Source of the DNA: Flavobacterium sp. BFFFF1
GTDB lineage: Bacteria > Bacteroidota > Bacteroidia > Flavobacteriales > Flavobacteriaceae
DNA: 64,000 nt
Assembly (NCBI RefSeq): GCF_002256285.1
Contig: NZ_NKJE01000006.1
Location: 83,012-147,011, forward strand
Direction: 5' to 3'
The position numbers and the translations under genes are program-made. This document shows positions 52,280-61,731 of the stretch, piece after piece; position 1 is the stretch's first letter; every line of letters begins with the position of its first letter. The notes under the pieces are model-generated. The model ran no database searches. It saw nothing but the letters and a program-made list of their open reading frames with translations, and was not told where the DNA came from.

Positions 52280-52429
52280 GCATAAATTACGGCGTCATAG
52301 GCAATTGACCAACCTCCTTTTTCCCATCGGCTAAGCCACCACGACGGAACGCAAACTGGAAGCGAAACAACCGCCTGCCGAATGCTTTCCTTTTTTTGCA
52401 CATCCGCTTTTATAAACGCTTAAAAAAAT

Positions 52430-52437
52430 TATATTTG
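52430..52437 (+). promoter_or_regulatory. -7 box TATATTTG upstream of fabG
   Basis: TATATTTG, 28 bases before the fabG ATG. The -33 element is not clear at 19-20 bases. Confidence 0.45.
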
Positions 52438-52465
52438 TGCAACTATTACATAATCTACAAACCCT

Positions 52466-53212
52466 ATGAAATTACTCGAAGGAAAAACAGCGATCATCAC
52501 AGGTGCGAGCCGCGGAATCGGAAAAGGAATAGCAGAAGTTTTTGCAAAGCATGGCGCCAATGTCGCTTTTACATACAGTTCGTCAGCCGAATCGGCGATG
52601 GCGCTTGAAGCTGAACTGAACGGTTTGGGCATCAAAGCCAAAGGATACCAGTCAAACGCTGCTGATTTCAACGAAGCTCATGCGTTTGTGGAAGCGGTGC
52701 TTGCCGAATTTGGTTCCGTAGACATCCTGATCAACAACGCGGGCATCACCAAGGACAACCTTTTGATGCGCATGTCCGAAGAGGATTTTGATAAAGTGAT
52801 TGACGTCAATCTGAAGTCCGTGTTCAACATGACCAAGGCCATCCAGAAAACGTTCCTGAAGCAACGTTCTGGTTCGATCATCAATATGAGCTCCGTAGTA
52901 GGAGTGAAGGGGAACGCCGGTCAAACGAACTATGCCGCCTCTAAGGCCGGTGTGATTGGCTTTACCAAGTCGGTGGCATTGGAACTGGGATCGCGTAACA
53001 TCCGCTGCAACGCGATTGCCCCTGGATTTATCGAAACGGAAATGACTGCGAAGCTTAATGAGGAAGTCGTCAAAGGATGGGCTGAAGCCATTCCGTTAAG
53101 ACGCGGCGGTTCAACCGAAGATGTGGCCAACGCTTGTTTGTTCCTCGCTTCGGACATGAGTGCATACATTACCGGGCAAGTGTTGAACGTCGATGGCGGG
53201 ATGCTGACCTAA
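52466..53212 (+). CDS. fabG: 3-oxoacyl-ACP reductase
   Basis: FabG is the NADPH-dependent reductase of fatty-acid elongation. The short-chain dehydrogenase features are complete: GASRGIGKGIAE near 12-23, NNAGIT near 90, the catalytic Ser in NMSSVVG, and YAASKAG near 154-160. The C-terminal LNVDGGMLT is typical. Length is 248. It stands apart from the other fatty-acid genes of the window. Confidence 0.95.
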   Translation: MKLLEGKTAIITGASRGIGKGIAEVFAKHGANVAFTYSSSAESAMALEAELNGLGIKAKGYQSNAADFNEAHAFVEAVLAEFGSVDILINNAGITKDNLLMRMSEEDFDKVIDVNLKSVFNMTKAIQKTFLKQRSGSIINMSSVVGVKGNAGQTNYAASKAGVIGFTKSVALELGSRNIRCNAIAPGFIETEMTAKLNEEVVKGWAEAIPLRRGGSTEDVANACLFLASDMSAYITGQVLNVDGGMLT

Positions 53213-53231
53213 GAACAATTTTAAATGATAA

Positions 53232-53289
53232 ATTTTAAATTTTGAGTTGTTACGATTCCATTTAAAATTTAAAATTCAAAATTTAAAAT
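53232..53289. repeat. AT-only inverted repeat before the von Willebrand-like gene
   Basis: ATTTTAAATTTTGA (53232-53245) is the exact reverse complement of TCAAAATTTAAAAT (53276-53289), with a 30-base loop. It lies 9 bases before the next ATG. It may be a low-stability hairpin affecting translation, or an AT-rich expansion. Confidence 0.6.
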
Positions 53290-53297
53290 AAATATTA

Positions 53298-55325
53298 ATG
53301 AGTTTAAACACCATACTGTTAATCCTACTGTCCGTTGCGATAGCCGGCGGATTGTCGTTTTACCAATATTTCTACCAGAGTAAAAGCAGGAGCCGTGTGC
53401 ACCTGCTTTTGTCGTTTCTTAGATTTTTCACGCTGTTTGCGATCCTGCTGCTGCTGATCAACCCGAAGATTACAAGAACTACGTATGAAACGGAAAAAAC
53501 GCCACTGCCCATTGTTATGGACAATTCGGCCTCTGTAAAAGACCTGAAGGCCGACGAGGTGGCACAGCAGCTTTTCAAAAAACTGTATTCGAACAGCGAT
53601 CTGCGGGCCAAGTTTGATGTGCAGGCATTTCGGTTTGACAACGACTTCGAGACTTCAGAATCATTTGATTTTAAAGGCACACAGACCAATGTTGAATCCG
53701 TCGCAGAGAACCTGAAGAGCATCAACAAGAACAAAACATACCCCACAGTGCTGATTACAGATGGGAACCAAACCCGCGGCAATGACTACACTTACAGTTT
53801 TGACGCGAATAACAAAGTCTATCCGCTCGTATTGGGCGATACGACTACATTCCTGGACTTACGGATCAACCAATTGAATGTAAACAAGTATGCCTTCCTG
53901 AAGAATAAATTCCCGGTCGAAGTGTTTTTACAGTATTCAGGAACAAAGAGCATCAGTGCCGACTTTAGTATTTCACAGGGAAATAATGTCGTGGCTAAAG
54001 AGAAAGTATTGTTTTCCCCTTCTAAGAAATCGGCAGTCGTCAACGTGCTGCTGCCCGCGGATAAAACTGGACTGCAGATATTTAAGGCGAGACTTTCTTC
54101 GCCGGAATCAGAGAAAAATACGTACAACAACATCAAGAATTTTGCAGTTGAAGTCATCGACCAAAAGTCGGAGATCGCGATCGTATCCAATACCAACCAT
54201 CCTGATATCGGAGCATTGAAACGGGCTATCGAAATGAATCCGCAACGCCATGTGACGGTATTGCGGCCATTTGAAATGAAGTCTGTCGCCGACTACAATG
54301 TAATGATCCTCTATCAACCAACGGTGGAGTTCCGGAACCTGTTTGAAAGCAATAAACAGGCAGGGGTGAAAACGCTGGTGGTAACAGGTACTGCTTCTGA
54401 CTTTAATTATTTGAACCAGCAGCAGCAGGTGTTTAGCTTTAAAATGAGCGCACAGAAAGAAGATTACTCGGCAGACTTTAGTCCGCAGTTTAATTTGTTC
54501 GCCATAGACGATCTTGGTTTTAGTACGTTTCCACCGTTGCAGAATGCGTTTGGAACAATCAACACCAATGGCAACGCCGATGTGCTGTTGTCTTCGAGGA
54601 TCAGGAATATTGCGACGAATGCTCCTTTACTTGCATTTAGCGAAAGTAACGGAAAGCGCAACGCATACCTTTTCGGGGAGAACATCTGGAAGTGGAGGCT
54701 GCAAAGCCACGTCGACCTGAATTCCTATGAGAAGTTTGACGTGTTCGTAGACAAAATTATCCAATACCTGGCTTCTAATAATTCCAAAAAGTCACTGGTA
54801 GTAAACCACGAGCGCTTTTATAATTCCGGAGATGCGATTGAGATTACCGCGCAGTATTTCAACAAGAATTACGAATTTGATGAAAAGGCGAGGCTGACGA
54901 TTGCGGTGACAAACAAGCAGACGAAACAGACCAAGCAATACGACATGCTGAAAGGCACGAACGCTTATAAGGCGAACCTTGACGGACTTTCGGCAGGGCA
55001 ATACACGTTCTCAGTAGTAGAACAGACGTCAAAAAGCCGCTACAACGGCAGTTTTGAAATCCTGGATTTTGATATTGAAAAGCAGTTTGTTAATCCCGAT
55101 CTGGCGAAGCTGAATCAATTGGCCGCGCAGACCAAAGGCATCGCTTTTATGCCGGACCAGGCAGACCAGTTAATCAAGGCTTTACTTGACAACAAGGATT
55201 ATAAGGCCATCCAGAAAGACATCACGCGCAAGATTCCGTTGGTGGATAGCATGTTGTTATTGATTGCGATTGCGTTGTCACTCGCTGGGGAGTGGTTTAT
55301 CAGGAAATACAACGGGATGTTGTAA
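53298..55325 (+). CDS. Membrane protein with von Willebrand-like domain
   Basis: The 675-residue protein has two N-terminal helices (about 5-22 and 38-56), a VWA-like fold from about 70 with a partial MIDAS motif (IVMDNSASV at about 72-80) and a TDGNQTRG segment near 155, then a long periplasmic part with Ig-like strands and a C-terminal helix near 650-670. Such proteins in Bacteroidota often act as membrane-anchored scaffolds. The stop overlaps the next ATG by one base (TAATG). Confidence 0.8.
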   Translation: MSLNTILLILLSVAIAGGLSFYQYFYQSKSRSRVHLLLSFLRFFTLFAILLLLINPKITRTTYETEKTPLPIVMDNSASVKDLKADEVAQQLFKKLYSNSDLRAKFDVQAFRFDNDFETSESFDFKGTQTNVESVAENLKSINKNKTYPTVLITDGNQTRGNDYTYSFDANNKVYPLVLGDTTTFLDLRINQLNVNKYAFLKNKFPVEVFLQYSGTKSISADFSISQGNNVVAKEKVLFSPSKKSAVVNVLLPADKTGLQIFKARLSSPESEKNTYNNIKNFAVEVIDQKSEIAIVSNTNHPDIGALKRAIEMNPQRHVTVLRPFEMKSVADYNVMILYQPTVEFRNLFESNKQAGVKTLVVTGTASDFNYLNQQQQVFSFKMSAQKEDYSADFSPQFNLFAIDDLGFSTFPPLQNAFGTINTNGNADVLLSSRIRNIATNAPLLAFSESNGKRNAYLFGENIWKWRLQSHVDLNSYEKFDVFVDKIIQYLASNNSKKSLVVNHERFYNSGDAIEITAQYFNKNYEFDEKARLTIAVTNKQTKQTKQYDMLKGTNAYKANLDGLSAGQYTFSVVEQTSKSRYNGSFEILDFDIEKQFVNPDLAKLNQLAAQTKGIAFMPDQADQLIKALLDNKDYKAIQKDITRKIPLVDSMLLLIAIALSLAGEWFIRKYNGML

Positions 55326-56173
55326 TGGTCAGGAAGGTCGTCATAGCTGGAGGTTTGGTGATAGGGTTAGGCCTTGGTGCCTCCCAGCTGCATGATGCAC
55401 CGCGAGAGAATAATGCTATTTCGCAAACCCGACAGGCATCACGAAAAACCATTGAAGACCGTTTCCCAGCACCGAAAGGATTTGAGCGAACGACAGAAAC
55501 TGCGGTTAGTTTTGGTAAATACCTTCGCAGTCTTCCTTTAAAACCTGTTGGTTCATTGGTTACTTATTTTGACGGCGGTAAGAAAGCCAATAACAATGTG
55601 TATGATGCTGTCGTTGACCTTTCGATTGGCAAGCGGGACCTACACCAATGTGCGGATGCGGTGATGCGGCTGCGCGCAGATTATTTTTATCAACAGAAAG
55701 CCTATTCCGACATTCATTTTAATTTCACCAATGGCTTTAACGCGGCCTACAGCCACTGGCGCATGGGAGAGCGGATCGCGATTAAAGGCAATAAAACCAA
55801 TTGGGTATCGACCGCAAAGGCGTCAGACAGCTATGAAACCTATTGGAAGTACCTTGAGACTGTCTTTATGTATGCAGGAACCGCATCGCTTTCGAAGGAA
55901 CTTAAACCGATCAAAGTCGCTGATATGAAAATAGGCGACGTCTTCATCAAGGGAGGATTTCCAGGACATGCGGTCATCGTGGTGGACATGGCCGTTAATA
56001 AGGATACCCATAAAAAGGTTTTTCTTTTAGCACAGAGTTACATGCCAGCGCAGGAAATACAGGTGTTGAAAAACAACAACGCCGGTATCAGTCCGTGGTA
56101 CGAACTCGATTTTGGCAGTACCCTTTATACACCTGAATGGACGTTCGATGCCTCAGAATTGAAACGTTTTTAA
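55325..56173 (+). CDS. DUF4846 protein
   Basis: A signal-like segment (about 3-22) precedes the DUF4846 domain, recognisable from RFPAPKGFERT, SFGKYLRSLPLKPVGS, RDLHQCADAVMRLRADYFY, the YAGTASLSKEL block and the GDVFIKGGFPGHAVIVVDMA motif. The family has no known function; conserved Cys, His and aromatic residues suggest an enzyme. I prefer the ATG at 55325 to the GTG at 55292 because it follows the preceding stop with a one-base overlap. Confidence 0.9.
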   Translation: MVRKVVIAGGLVIGLGLGASQLHDAPRENNAISQTRQASRKTIEDRFPAPKGFERTTETAVSFGKYLRSLPLKPVGSLVTYFDGGKKANNNVYDAVVDLSIGKRDLHQCADAVMRLRADYFYQQKAYSDIHFNFTNGFNAAYSHWRMGERIAIKGNKTNWVSTAKASDSYETYWKYLETVFMYAGTASLSKELKPIKVADMKIGDVFIKGGFPGHAVIVVDMAVNKDTHKKVFLLAQSYMPAQEIQVLKNNNAGISPWYELDFGSTLYTPEWTFDASELKRF

Positions 56174-56175
56174 CG

Positions 56176-56931
56176 ATGCTGGCGCGTTACGTTCTATTGT
56201 TGTTGCTGATACTGCCGCTGCAGGATAAAACAGTACAAGTTCCGGAACCCGTCCAAAAGCTGTTAAAAGCTTATCCTGATCACATCACGGGCTACAAGGA
56301 CAATTACATTATTTTTAAAGATGGTACGAAGTTGCCATACGACGATGGGCGGCAGAAATCGGCCGGGGAATTGTTAAACAGTGCCGATGTCGAAGACCAA
56401 TTCAAATACGATTATAAACCAGAGAAACGAGAACGAGGCAATACAATGGATCCGGGAAGAATCAGGAATGAGGATTTTTTCAAAAGGATCTATGGCTTTA
56501 GTGCAAAGGAAGTGGAACCGCGGCTGGTAACGGTAACCTGGTGTCCGAAGCTTGTGAATCAGAAGATTCGCGTGACTACGGTGAATGGTTTGGATAAGAT
56601 TGTGACGGCATTGTCAAACGAGCTGGACCGTCATCCCGAATTTAAGCCTTATGTAACCAATATTGGCGGCACATACAACTGGAGAAAGATTTCCGGCACG
56701 GACAGGCTGAGCGCCCATAGTTTTGGGTGCACCATCGACATCAATGTTAAGTATTCAGATTACTGGCAATGGCAATGCAAATGTAAGGATGAGGGTGCGA
56801 AATTGGTTTATAAAAACAGGATTCCCGAATCTTTGGTCGCTATTTTTGAAAAATATGGTTTCATCTGGGGTGGAAAATGGTACCACTTTGATACCATGCA
56901 TTTTGAATACCGTCCCGAGTTGTTGCTCTAA
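56176..56931 (+). CDS. M15-family metallopeptidase
   Basis: The 251-residue protein has an N-terminal hydrophobic segment (about 2-17) and an M15 (VanY/D-Ala-D-Ala carboxypeptidase-like) domain. Zinc ligands are in SAHSFGCTIDINV (His near 180, Asp near 187) and in the terminal WYHFDTMHFEY motif (His near 242). It likely trims peptidoglycan peptides. The start is the ATG at 56176, 2 bases after the DUF4846 stop; the longer frame from 56137 overlaps that gene. Confidence 0.88.
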   Translation: MLARYVLLLLLILPLQDKTVQVPEPVQKLLKAYPDHITGYKDNYIIFKDGTKLPYDDGRQKSAGELLNSADVEDQFKYDYKPEKRERGNTMDPGRIRNEDFFKRIYGFSAKEVEPRLVTVTWCPKLVNQKIRVTTVNGLDKIVTALSNELDRHPEFKPYVTNIGGTYNWRKISGTDRLSAHSFGCTIDINVKYSDYWQWQCKCKDEGAKLVYKNRIPESLVAIFEKYGFIWGGKWYHFDTMHFEYRPELLL

Positions 56932-57010
56932 AACAATGTTGCTGGTATTTTAAGCCAACCTTAAGAACATGTTAATTTATTTTTTTGATGTTTGCGTAAA
57001 TTAAAAACTT

Positions 57011-58969
57011 ATGCGCAAACGTTTTCATTTCGAAGGAAGATATGCTTTACTCAAGACTTTTATAGCCTGGTTTCTTTTGAGTTCATTGGTACTCCGTTTT
57101 ATCTTTATGATTTGGCAACATGATGAATTCTCCTGGAATGTATTCGACGTTTTGCGGACGTTTTTTACCGGATTATTTTATGATATCGGTACTGCATCCT
57201 TTATCGCCGTACTGCCTGTTTTGTACCTCGCACTGCTTCCCGATCGGTTGGTCGGTTCGCTTTTTGATAAAGTAGTCACCGTATTCTTTACCGGGCTGAC
57301 GGGGTTTATTCTGGTACTGACGTTTTTTGCCGAGATCACCTTTTGGGATGAATTTCACAAAAGATTTGATTTTATTGCCGTCGATTATTTGATCTATACC
57401 CATGAAGTGGTGGGCAATATCAAAGAGTCTTATCCCTTACCGATATTAATCGGTGGGGTGTTATTGATTACATTGGCGTTGCTGTTTTTGTTTTACAGGC
57501 TTGGCGCTTTCGAAGCGACGTTTTCTTCTAAACTTAATTTAAAGCAGCGATTGGGCGGTTTGGCGATTGTAGTTGCTATTGTCTTGATATTCTCCTCTTT
57601 GATTACCAATGAGAAGGCAGAGTGGTCGGCAAACCGCTATAATTCTGAAATCTCCAAGTCAGGTATTTATTCTTTTTTCGCTGCGTTCCGGAACAACCAG
57701 ATGAAGTATAAGGAGTTTTATGCTTCAGTCGATGACAAACAGGCTTTCGCGCTGGTACGTGGAAAACTCGCTGAGGGCAACTCACAATATACCAGTTCAG
57801 ATTTTTCAATCCATAGGAAGATTACCGACAGCCTGAACCTTCCCCAAAATAAGAACGTGGTTTTTATTCTGGTAGAAAGCCTGAGTGGCAGTTTTTTACA
57901 GGAATTTGGCAACGACAAACACATTACACCTTTTCTGGACAGTATTGCACAGCAATCTGTTTTCTTTGAAAACCTTTATGCTACAGGAACACGTACCGTC
58001 AGGGGGATGGAAGCTGTTACTTTGAGTATTCCGCCAACACCCGGACAAAGCATTGTAAAACGGCCGGACAACCACAACCTGTTCACCGTGTCAAATGTAT
58101 TTAAAGCACGTAACTATGATTGCAGTTTCTTTTACGGCGGTGACGGTTACTTCGACAACATGAACAGTTTTTTCGGCGGAAATGGTTTCGCCATTTATGA
58201 TCGTGGTCGCGGCAGCGTACTCAGCGACGATATCAAGACCACGCGGAACAAGATTAACGATAACGAAGTAACGTTTGAAAATGCCTGGGGAATTTGTGAT
58301 GAAGATATTTTTAATAAGATGCTCAGCGTGGCAGACGAGAAGTACAAATCAGGGAAACCATTCCTGAATTTTGTGATGACGACCTCAAACCACCGTCCCT
58401 ATACCTATCCTTCGGGGAAAATTGATATTCCATCAGGAAAGAGCAGGGAAGGAGCGGTAAAATATACCGATTACGCATTGCGCCAACTTTTCAGGAAAGC
58501 GGCGTCCAAACCCTGGTACAGCAATACGGTTTTCGTCATTATTGCAGACCATTGCGCAAGTAGTGCAGGCAAAGACGAGATTGATATTGCCAATTACCAC
58601 ATTCCGGCGTTTATTATCAACTCCGGTGCGGCAAACACACAGAAAATTAAAACCCAATGCTCACAGATTGATATTTTCCCCACGTTGTTTGGACTGTTCC
58701 ATTGGAATTATGAATCTGATTTTTATGGGAAGAATGTACTTGACCCAGGTTTCGAAGAGCGATTCTTTTCCGGAACCTATCGAAAACTTGCGCTCGTAAA
58801 GAAAAACAAGGCAATGATCTTGTCTGACCAGAAAGTACAACGTTTTTATACCTGGGATAAAAACACCAATAGCTTGTCGCCGTTGCCTATGGATAAAGGA
58901 TTTTTGAATGAGACAATCTCGTTTTACCAATCTGCGGATTATCTTTTTACAAATCATAAACTGAAATAA
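57011..58969 (+). CDS. LtaS-like membrane sulfatase / phosphotransferase
   Basis: Five hydrophobic helices fill about 1-200. The sulfatase-fold domain (about 275-600) starts VVFILVESLSGSFL with a metal-binding Glu, the nucleophilic Thr lies in GTRTVRGMEAV near 328, and the metal site ends in IADHCAS near 516. This is the layout of lipoteichoic acid synthase and of phosphoethanolamine transferases. A Gram-negative would use it to decorate lipid A or a glycan rather than make LTA. It follows the M15 gene by 79 bases. Confidence 0.88.
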   Translation: MRKRFHFEGRYALLKTFIAWFLLSSLVLRFIFMIWQHDEFSWNVFDVLRTFFTGLFYDIGTASFIAVLPVLYLALLPDRLVGSLFDKVVTVFFTGLTGFILVLTFFAEITFWDEFHKRFDFIAVDYLIYTHEVVGNIKESYPLPILIGGVLLITLALLFLFYRLGAFEATFSSKLNLKQRLGGLAIVVAIVLIFSSLITNEKAEWSANRYNSEISKSGIYSFFAAFRNNQMKYKEFYASVDDKQAFALVRGKLAEGNSQYTSSDFSIHRKITDSLNLPQNKNVVFILVESLSGSFLQEFGNDKHITPFLDSIAQQSVFFENLYATGTRTVRGMEAVTLSIPPTPGQSIVKRPDNHNLFTVSNVFKARNYDCSFFYGGDGYFDNMNSFFGGNGFAIYDRGRGSVLSDDIKTTRNKINDNEVTFENAWGICDEDIFNKMLSVADEKYKSGKPFLNFVMTTSNHRPYTYPSGKIDIPSGKSREGAVKYTDYALRQLFRKAASKPWYSNTVFVIIADHCASSAGKDEIDIANYHIPAFIINSGAANTQKIKTQCSQIDIFPTLFGLFHWNYESDFYGKNVLDPGFEERFFSGTYRKLALVKKNKAMILSDQKVQRFYTWDKNTNSLSPLPMDKGFLNETISFYQSADYLFTNHKLK

Positions 58970-59025
58970 AATAAGCGGGAGATTTCAAAATTTAATTGAT
59001 ATTTTTATGCTGAAAACCCGCAATT

Positions 59026-59460
59026 ATGAAAAAGATACTGCTTGCATTCCTATTGTTGTCGACAGCGCCGCAAGTGGCAGCACAGGAATGGAAAAATGAC
59101 ATAGACAAAGCCCTGAGGGAAGCTGCTTCCATCAATAAGAAAGTGATGTTGTTCTTTACGGTATCGGAGCAGTGCGATAACTGTAGTGCTTTGGACCGGA
59201 ATGTTTTTAGGAGTGAGGAATTTCGCGATTATGCAAAGGAAAATTATATTCTGGTCAAGATTGATTTTTCGCAGAAACCGACAGAAGAATTGACCGACAA
59301 AATGATTGAGAAGAACCTGCTGATCATTGAAAAATACAACAAGGATGGGTTTTTTCCGTTGGTTGTAATTTTGAATAAGGATGCCAAAGTATTGGGAAAG
59401 GCAGGTGTTTATAAAGATGAATCCCCATCGCAGTTTGTAAAAATGCTGCGTAATTTTTAA
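59026..59460 (+). CDS. Exported thioredoxin-like protein
   Basis: A signal peptide (about 1-20) leads into a compact thioredoxin fold with a CDNC active site near 50-53 (FTVSEQCDNCSALDRNVF) and the cis-Pro segment GFFPLVVILNKDA. Length is 144. It lies 3 bases upstream of the response regulator and is the first gene of a three-gene unit. Its job might be to protect or signal with periplasmic thiols. Confidence 0.85.
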   Translation: MKKILLAFLLLSTAPQVAAQEWKNDIDKALREAASINKKVMLFFTVSEQCDNCSALDRNVFRSEEFRDYAKENYILVKIDFSQKPTEELTDKMIEKNLLIIEKYNKDGFFPLVVILNKDAKVLGKAGVYKDESPSQFVKMLRNF

Positions 59461-59463
59461 AAA

Positions 59464-60135
59464 ATGAATATACTTATCGTCGAAGATGAACCAGGCATTT
59501 CAAGTTTCCTGAAGAAAGGACTGGAAGAAGAAGGGTACACGATCGACCTTGCTGCAACTGGGTCCGATGGACTCAAGCTCGCGCAGCGAAATCAATACGG
59601 CTTGCTTTTACTGGACTGGATGCTGCCTGGGATGAGCGGACTGGAGGTGTGTGTGCAGTTTAGGGAGAAAGACAAATCTACTCCGATTATTTTTATTACG
59701 GCCAAAGATACGATCCAGGAGACCATTGCAGGACTAAAAGCCGGCGCGAACGATTATATCAAAAAGCCATTTCATTTTGAAGAGCTGCTCGAGCGGATTA
59801 AAGTACAGTTTCGAAATGCACCTGAATCAGAAACGGAATACCTACTCGGGGATATCCTGATGAATACCAATACCCACCAGGTGTTTCGGGCGGGACAGGA
59901 GGTTGTACTCACCCAGAAAGAATTTTCACTGTTGGAGTACCTGATTAGGAACAAAGGAAAAATTTGTACAAGAAATCAGATTATTGAGGACGTTTGGAAT
60001 ATCCATTTTGAATACGACACCGGTGTTATTGATGTATTCATGAATTCATTGCGAAAAAAATTAAACCTCAAAAAAGAAGAAGATTATATCAGGACAATTC
60101 GAGGAATAGGCTATATTGCCAATGAATTAACCTAA
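59464..60135 (+). CDS. OmpR-family response regulator
   Basis: The 223-residue protein has a receiver domain (IVEDEPG start, phospho-Asp in LLLLDWMLPGMSG near 54, Lys in YIKKPFHFEELL near 102) and a winged-helix DNA-binding domain (about 130-220, with TQKEFSLLEYLIRNKGKICTR and VDVFMNSLRKKL). It is 3 bases after the thioredoxin gene and 3 before the kinase, so all three are co-transcribed. Confidence 0.96.
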   Translation: MNILIVEDEPGISSFLKKGLEEEGYTIDLAATGSDGLKLAQRNQYGLLLLDWMLPGMSGLEVCVQFREKDKSTPIIFITAKDTIQETIAGLKAGANDYIKKPFHFEELLERIKVQFRNAPESETEYLLGDILMNTNTHQVFRAGQEVVLTQKEFSLLEYLIRNKGKICTRNQIIEDVWNIHFEYDTGVIDVFMNSLRKKLNLKKEEDYIRTIRGIGYIANELT

Positions 60136-60138
60136 TTT

Positions 60139-61524
60139 ATGCTTCCGCTGTCATTCAAAAACCGTTTGGCTTTCAACTTCATGATCAGCACTGCGCTGAT
60201 TACGATAGGTGCGTTTTTCATCGTCTATTCCATTGTAAAGTATAGCGTTTACAGCGACGTAAATGCGGACCTGGAAGATGAGATTTCGCTCCATTTTTCA
60301 GAGATGGATTTCAATAACGATATCTTCAAATGGGTTGATAAAAAGGAATGGCAGGAAAAAGAACACAATGAGCTTACCGTCGATCCGGTTTTCGTTGAAG
60401 TTTATGATCCTGAGGGGAATGCCGTCGAACGTTCACCAAACCTAAAAGGCAGAAACCTATACTTTGACCACCGCTTTAAGCACAAGCATTATATTGATAC
60501 CGTGTTGAACCGACAGGCCATCCGCGAAGTCCAGGTGCCGATTATTAAAGACAACAGGACAAAAGGTTTTCTATTGATTGGCATGTCACTGGAAGATGAG
60601 AATGCTGTACTCGCCAATTTGCGAATGGTGCTTGTTTTCTCAGTAATTGGGATGTTGTTGCTGTTGTTCATGATTACCCGATACATTGCCGGGCGCAGTA
60701 TCAGGCCAATCATTCAGATGACAGAGACAACCGGGCGGATTTCGCGTAAAAATCTTGGATTGAGGATTGCACTTCCGGCAAACCGCGACGAATTATACGT
60801 GCTTTCAAAAACCATCAACGATTTGCTCGAGCGAATAGAGAACGCTGTCGAACGTGAAAAACAGTTCACTTCCGATGCCTCCCATGAGTTAAGGACGCCA
60901 CTCGCGGTGATTAAAGGAACTTTGGAGGTGCTCATCCGCAAACCACGTGAAAAAGAGGAATATGAAAAAACAGTGAACTATTGTATTTCAGAAGTCAACA
61001 GGATGAACAACCTGGTAGACCAGTTGCTTTTGCTGGCCCGGTTTGAAAACAGTCAGATCATATTGCATCCTCAGGAAGTGGTATTGAATGAAGTAATTCT
61101 GGAGTCATTGGAGCGATTATCACCGATGATCAACACGCGCAAGACGGCGATTGATTTCAAATTTGACCAGCTTTTCCCAGTCTATGTTGATGCTTATAAG
61201 GCATCCATTGTTATTGAGAATATCCTGTCAAACGCCGTGAAGTATTCCGATATTAATGGAACTGTTGAAATTGTACTTTCAGAAAAGGAAGGGCAGGTGT
61301 TGTGCCGGATTACCGATTACGGCATTGGAATATCCGAAGCCAATATCAACAGAATCTACGAGCAGTTTTACCGCTCCGGGCCGTCAGATCATCCGGATAT
61401 AAAGGGAACTGGTATCGGGCTGTCGATTGTAAAAAGGCTTTGTGACCTGATGAAAATTTCAATCGAAATTCAAAGTGTAAAAGACAAAGGTACTTCGGTA
61501 ACGATGCTGTTTCCGGAACGCTGA
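60139..61524 (+). CDS. Sensor histidine kinase with HAMP domain
   Basis: Two membrane helices (about 12-34 and 157-178) flank a periplasmic region of 120 residues. A HAMP segment follows (about 180-232). The phospho-His is in SDASHELRTPLAVIKG near 248; N-box NILSNAVKYS and G boxes DYGIGIS and GTGIGLSIVKRL are intact. Length is 461. It is the partner of the preceding regulator. The signal is unknown, but the linked thioredoxin and upstream wall genes suggest an envelope cue. Confidence 0.95.
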   Translation: MLPLSFKNRLAFNFMISTALITIGAFFIVYSIVKYSVYSDVNADLEDEISLHFSEMDFNNDIFKWVDKKEWQEKEHNELTVDPVFVEVYDPEGNAVERSPNLKGRNLYFDHRFKHKHYIDTVLNRQAIREVQVPIIKDNRTKGFLLIGMSLEDENAVLANLRMVLVFSVIGMLLLLFMITRYIAGRSIRPIIQMTETTGRISRKNLGLRIALPANRDELYVLSKTINDLLERIENAVEREKQFTSDASHELRTPLAVIKGTLEVLIRKPREKEEYEKTVNYCISEVNRMNNLVDQLLLLARFENSQIILHPQEVVLNEVILESLERLSPMINTRKTAIDFKFDQLFPVYVDAYKASIVIENILSNAVKYSDINGTVEIVLSEKEGQVLCRITDYGIGISEANINRIYEQFYRSGPSDHPDIKGTGIGLSIVKRLCDLMKISIEIQSVKDKGTSVTMLFPER

Positions 61525-61731
61525 ATTCTCAAAGACAAAAGTCAAATAGGTCACTGTTTATGATCACCAAATCAAGGTAAATCAAAATTCCTGCTTTCAT
61601 AATTGTATAATCTGCAACGAAGTGTGGTGGTCGTCTTAAAATCCTTAATTCTTAGCGTTTAACGGGGTGCTTTCTTTTATTTCAGAAATCAAAAACTTAT
61701 ATTTACCTCATTAAGACCGATCGTTTTACCT

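Noticed and set aside
57011..58969. True lipoteichoic acid synthase
   Set aside because: The host appears Gram-negative with lipid A genes, so LTA is not expected; the fold is shared with phosphoethanolamine transferases.
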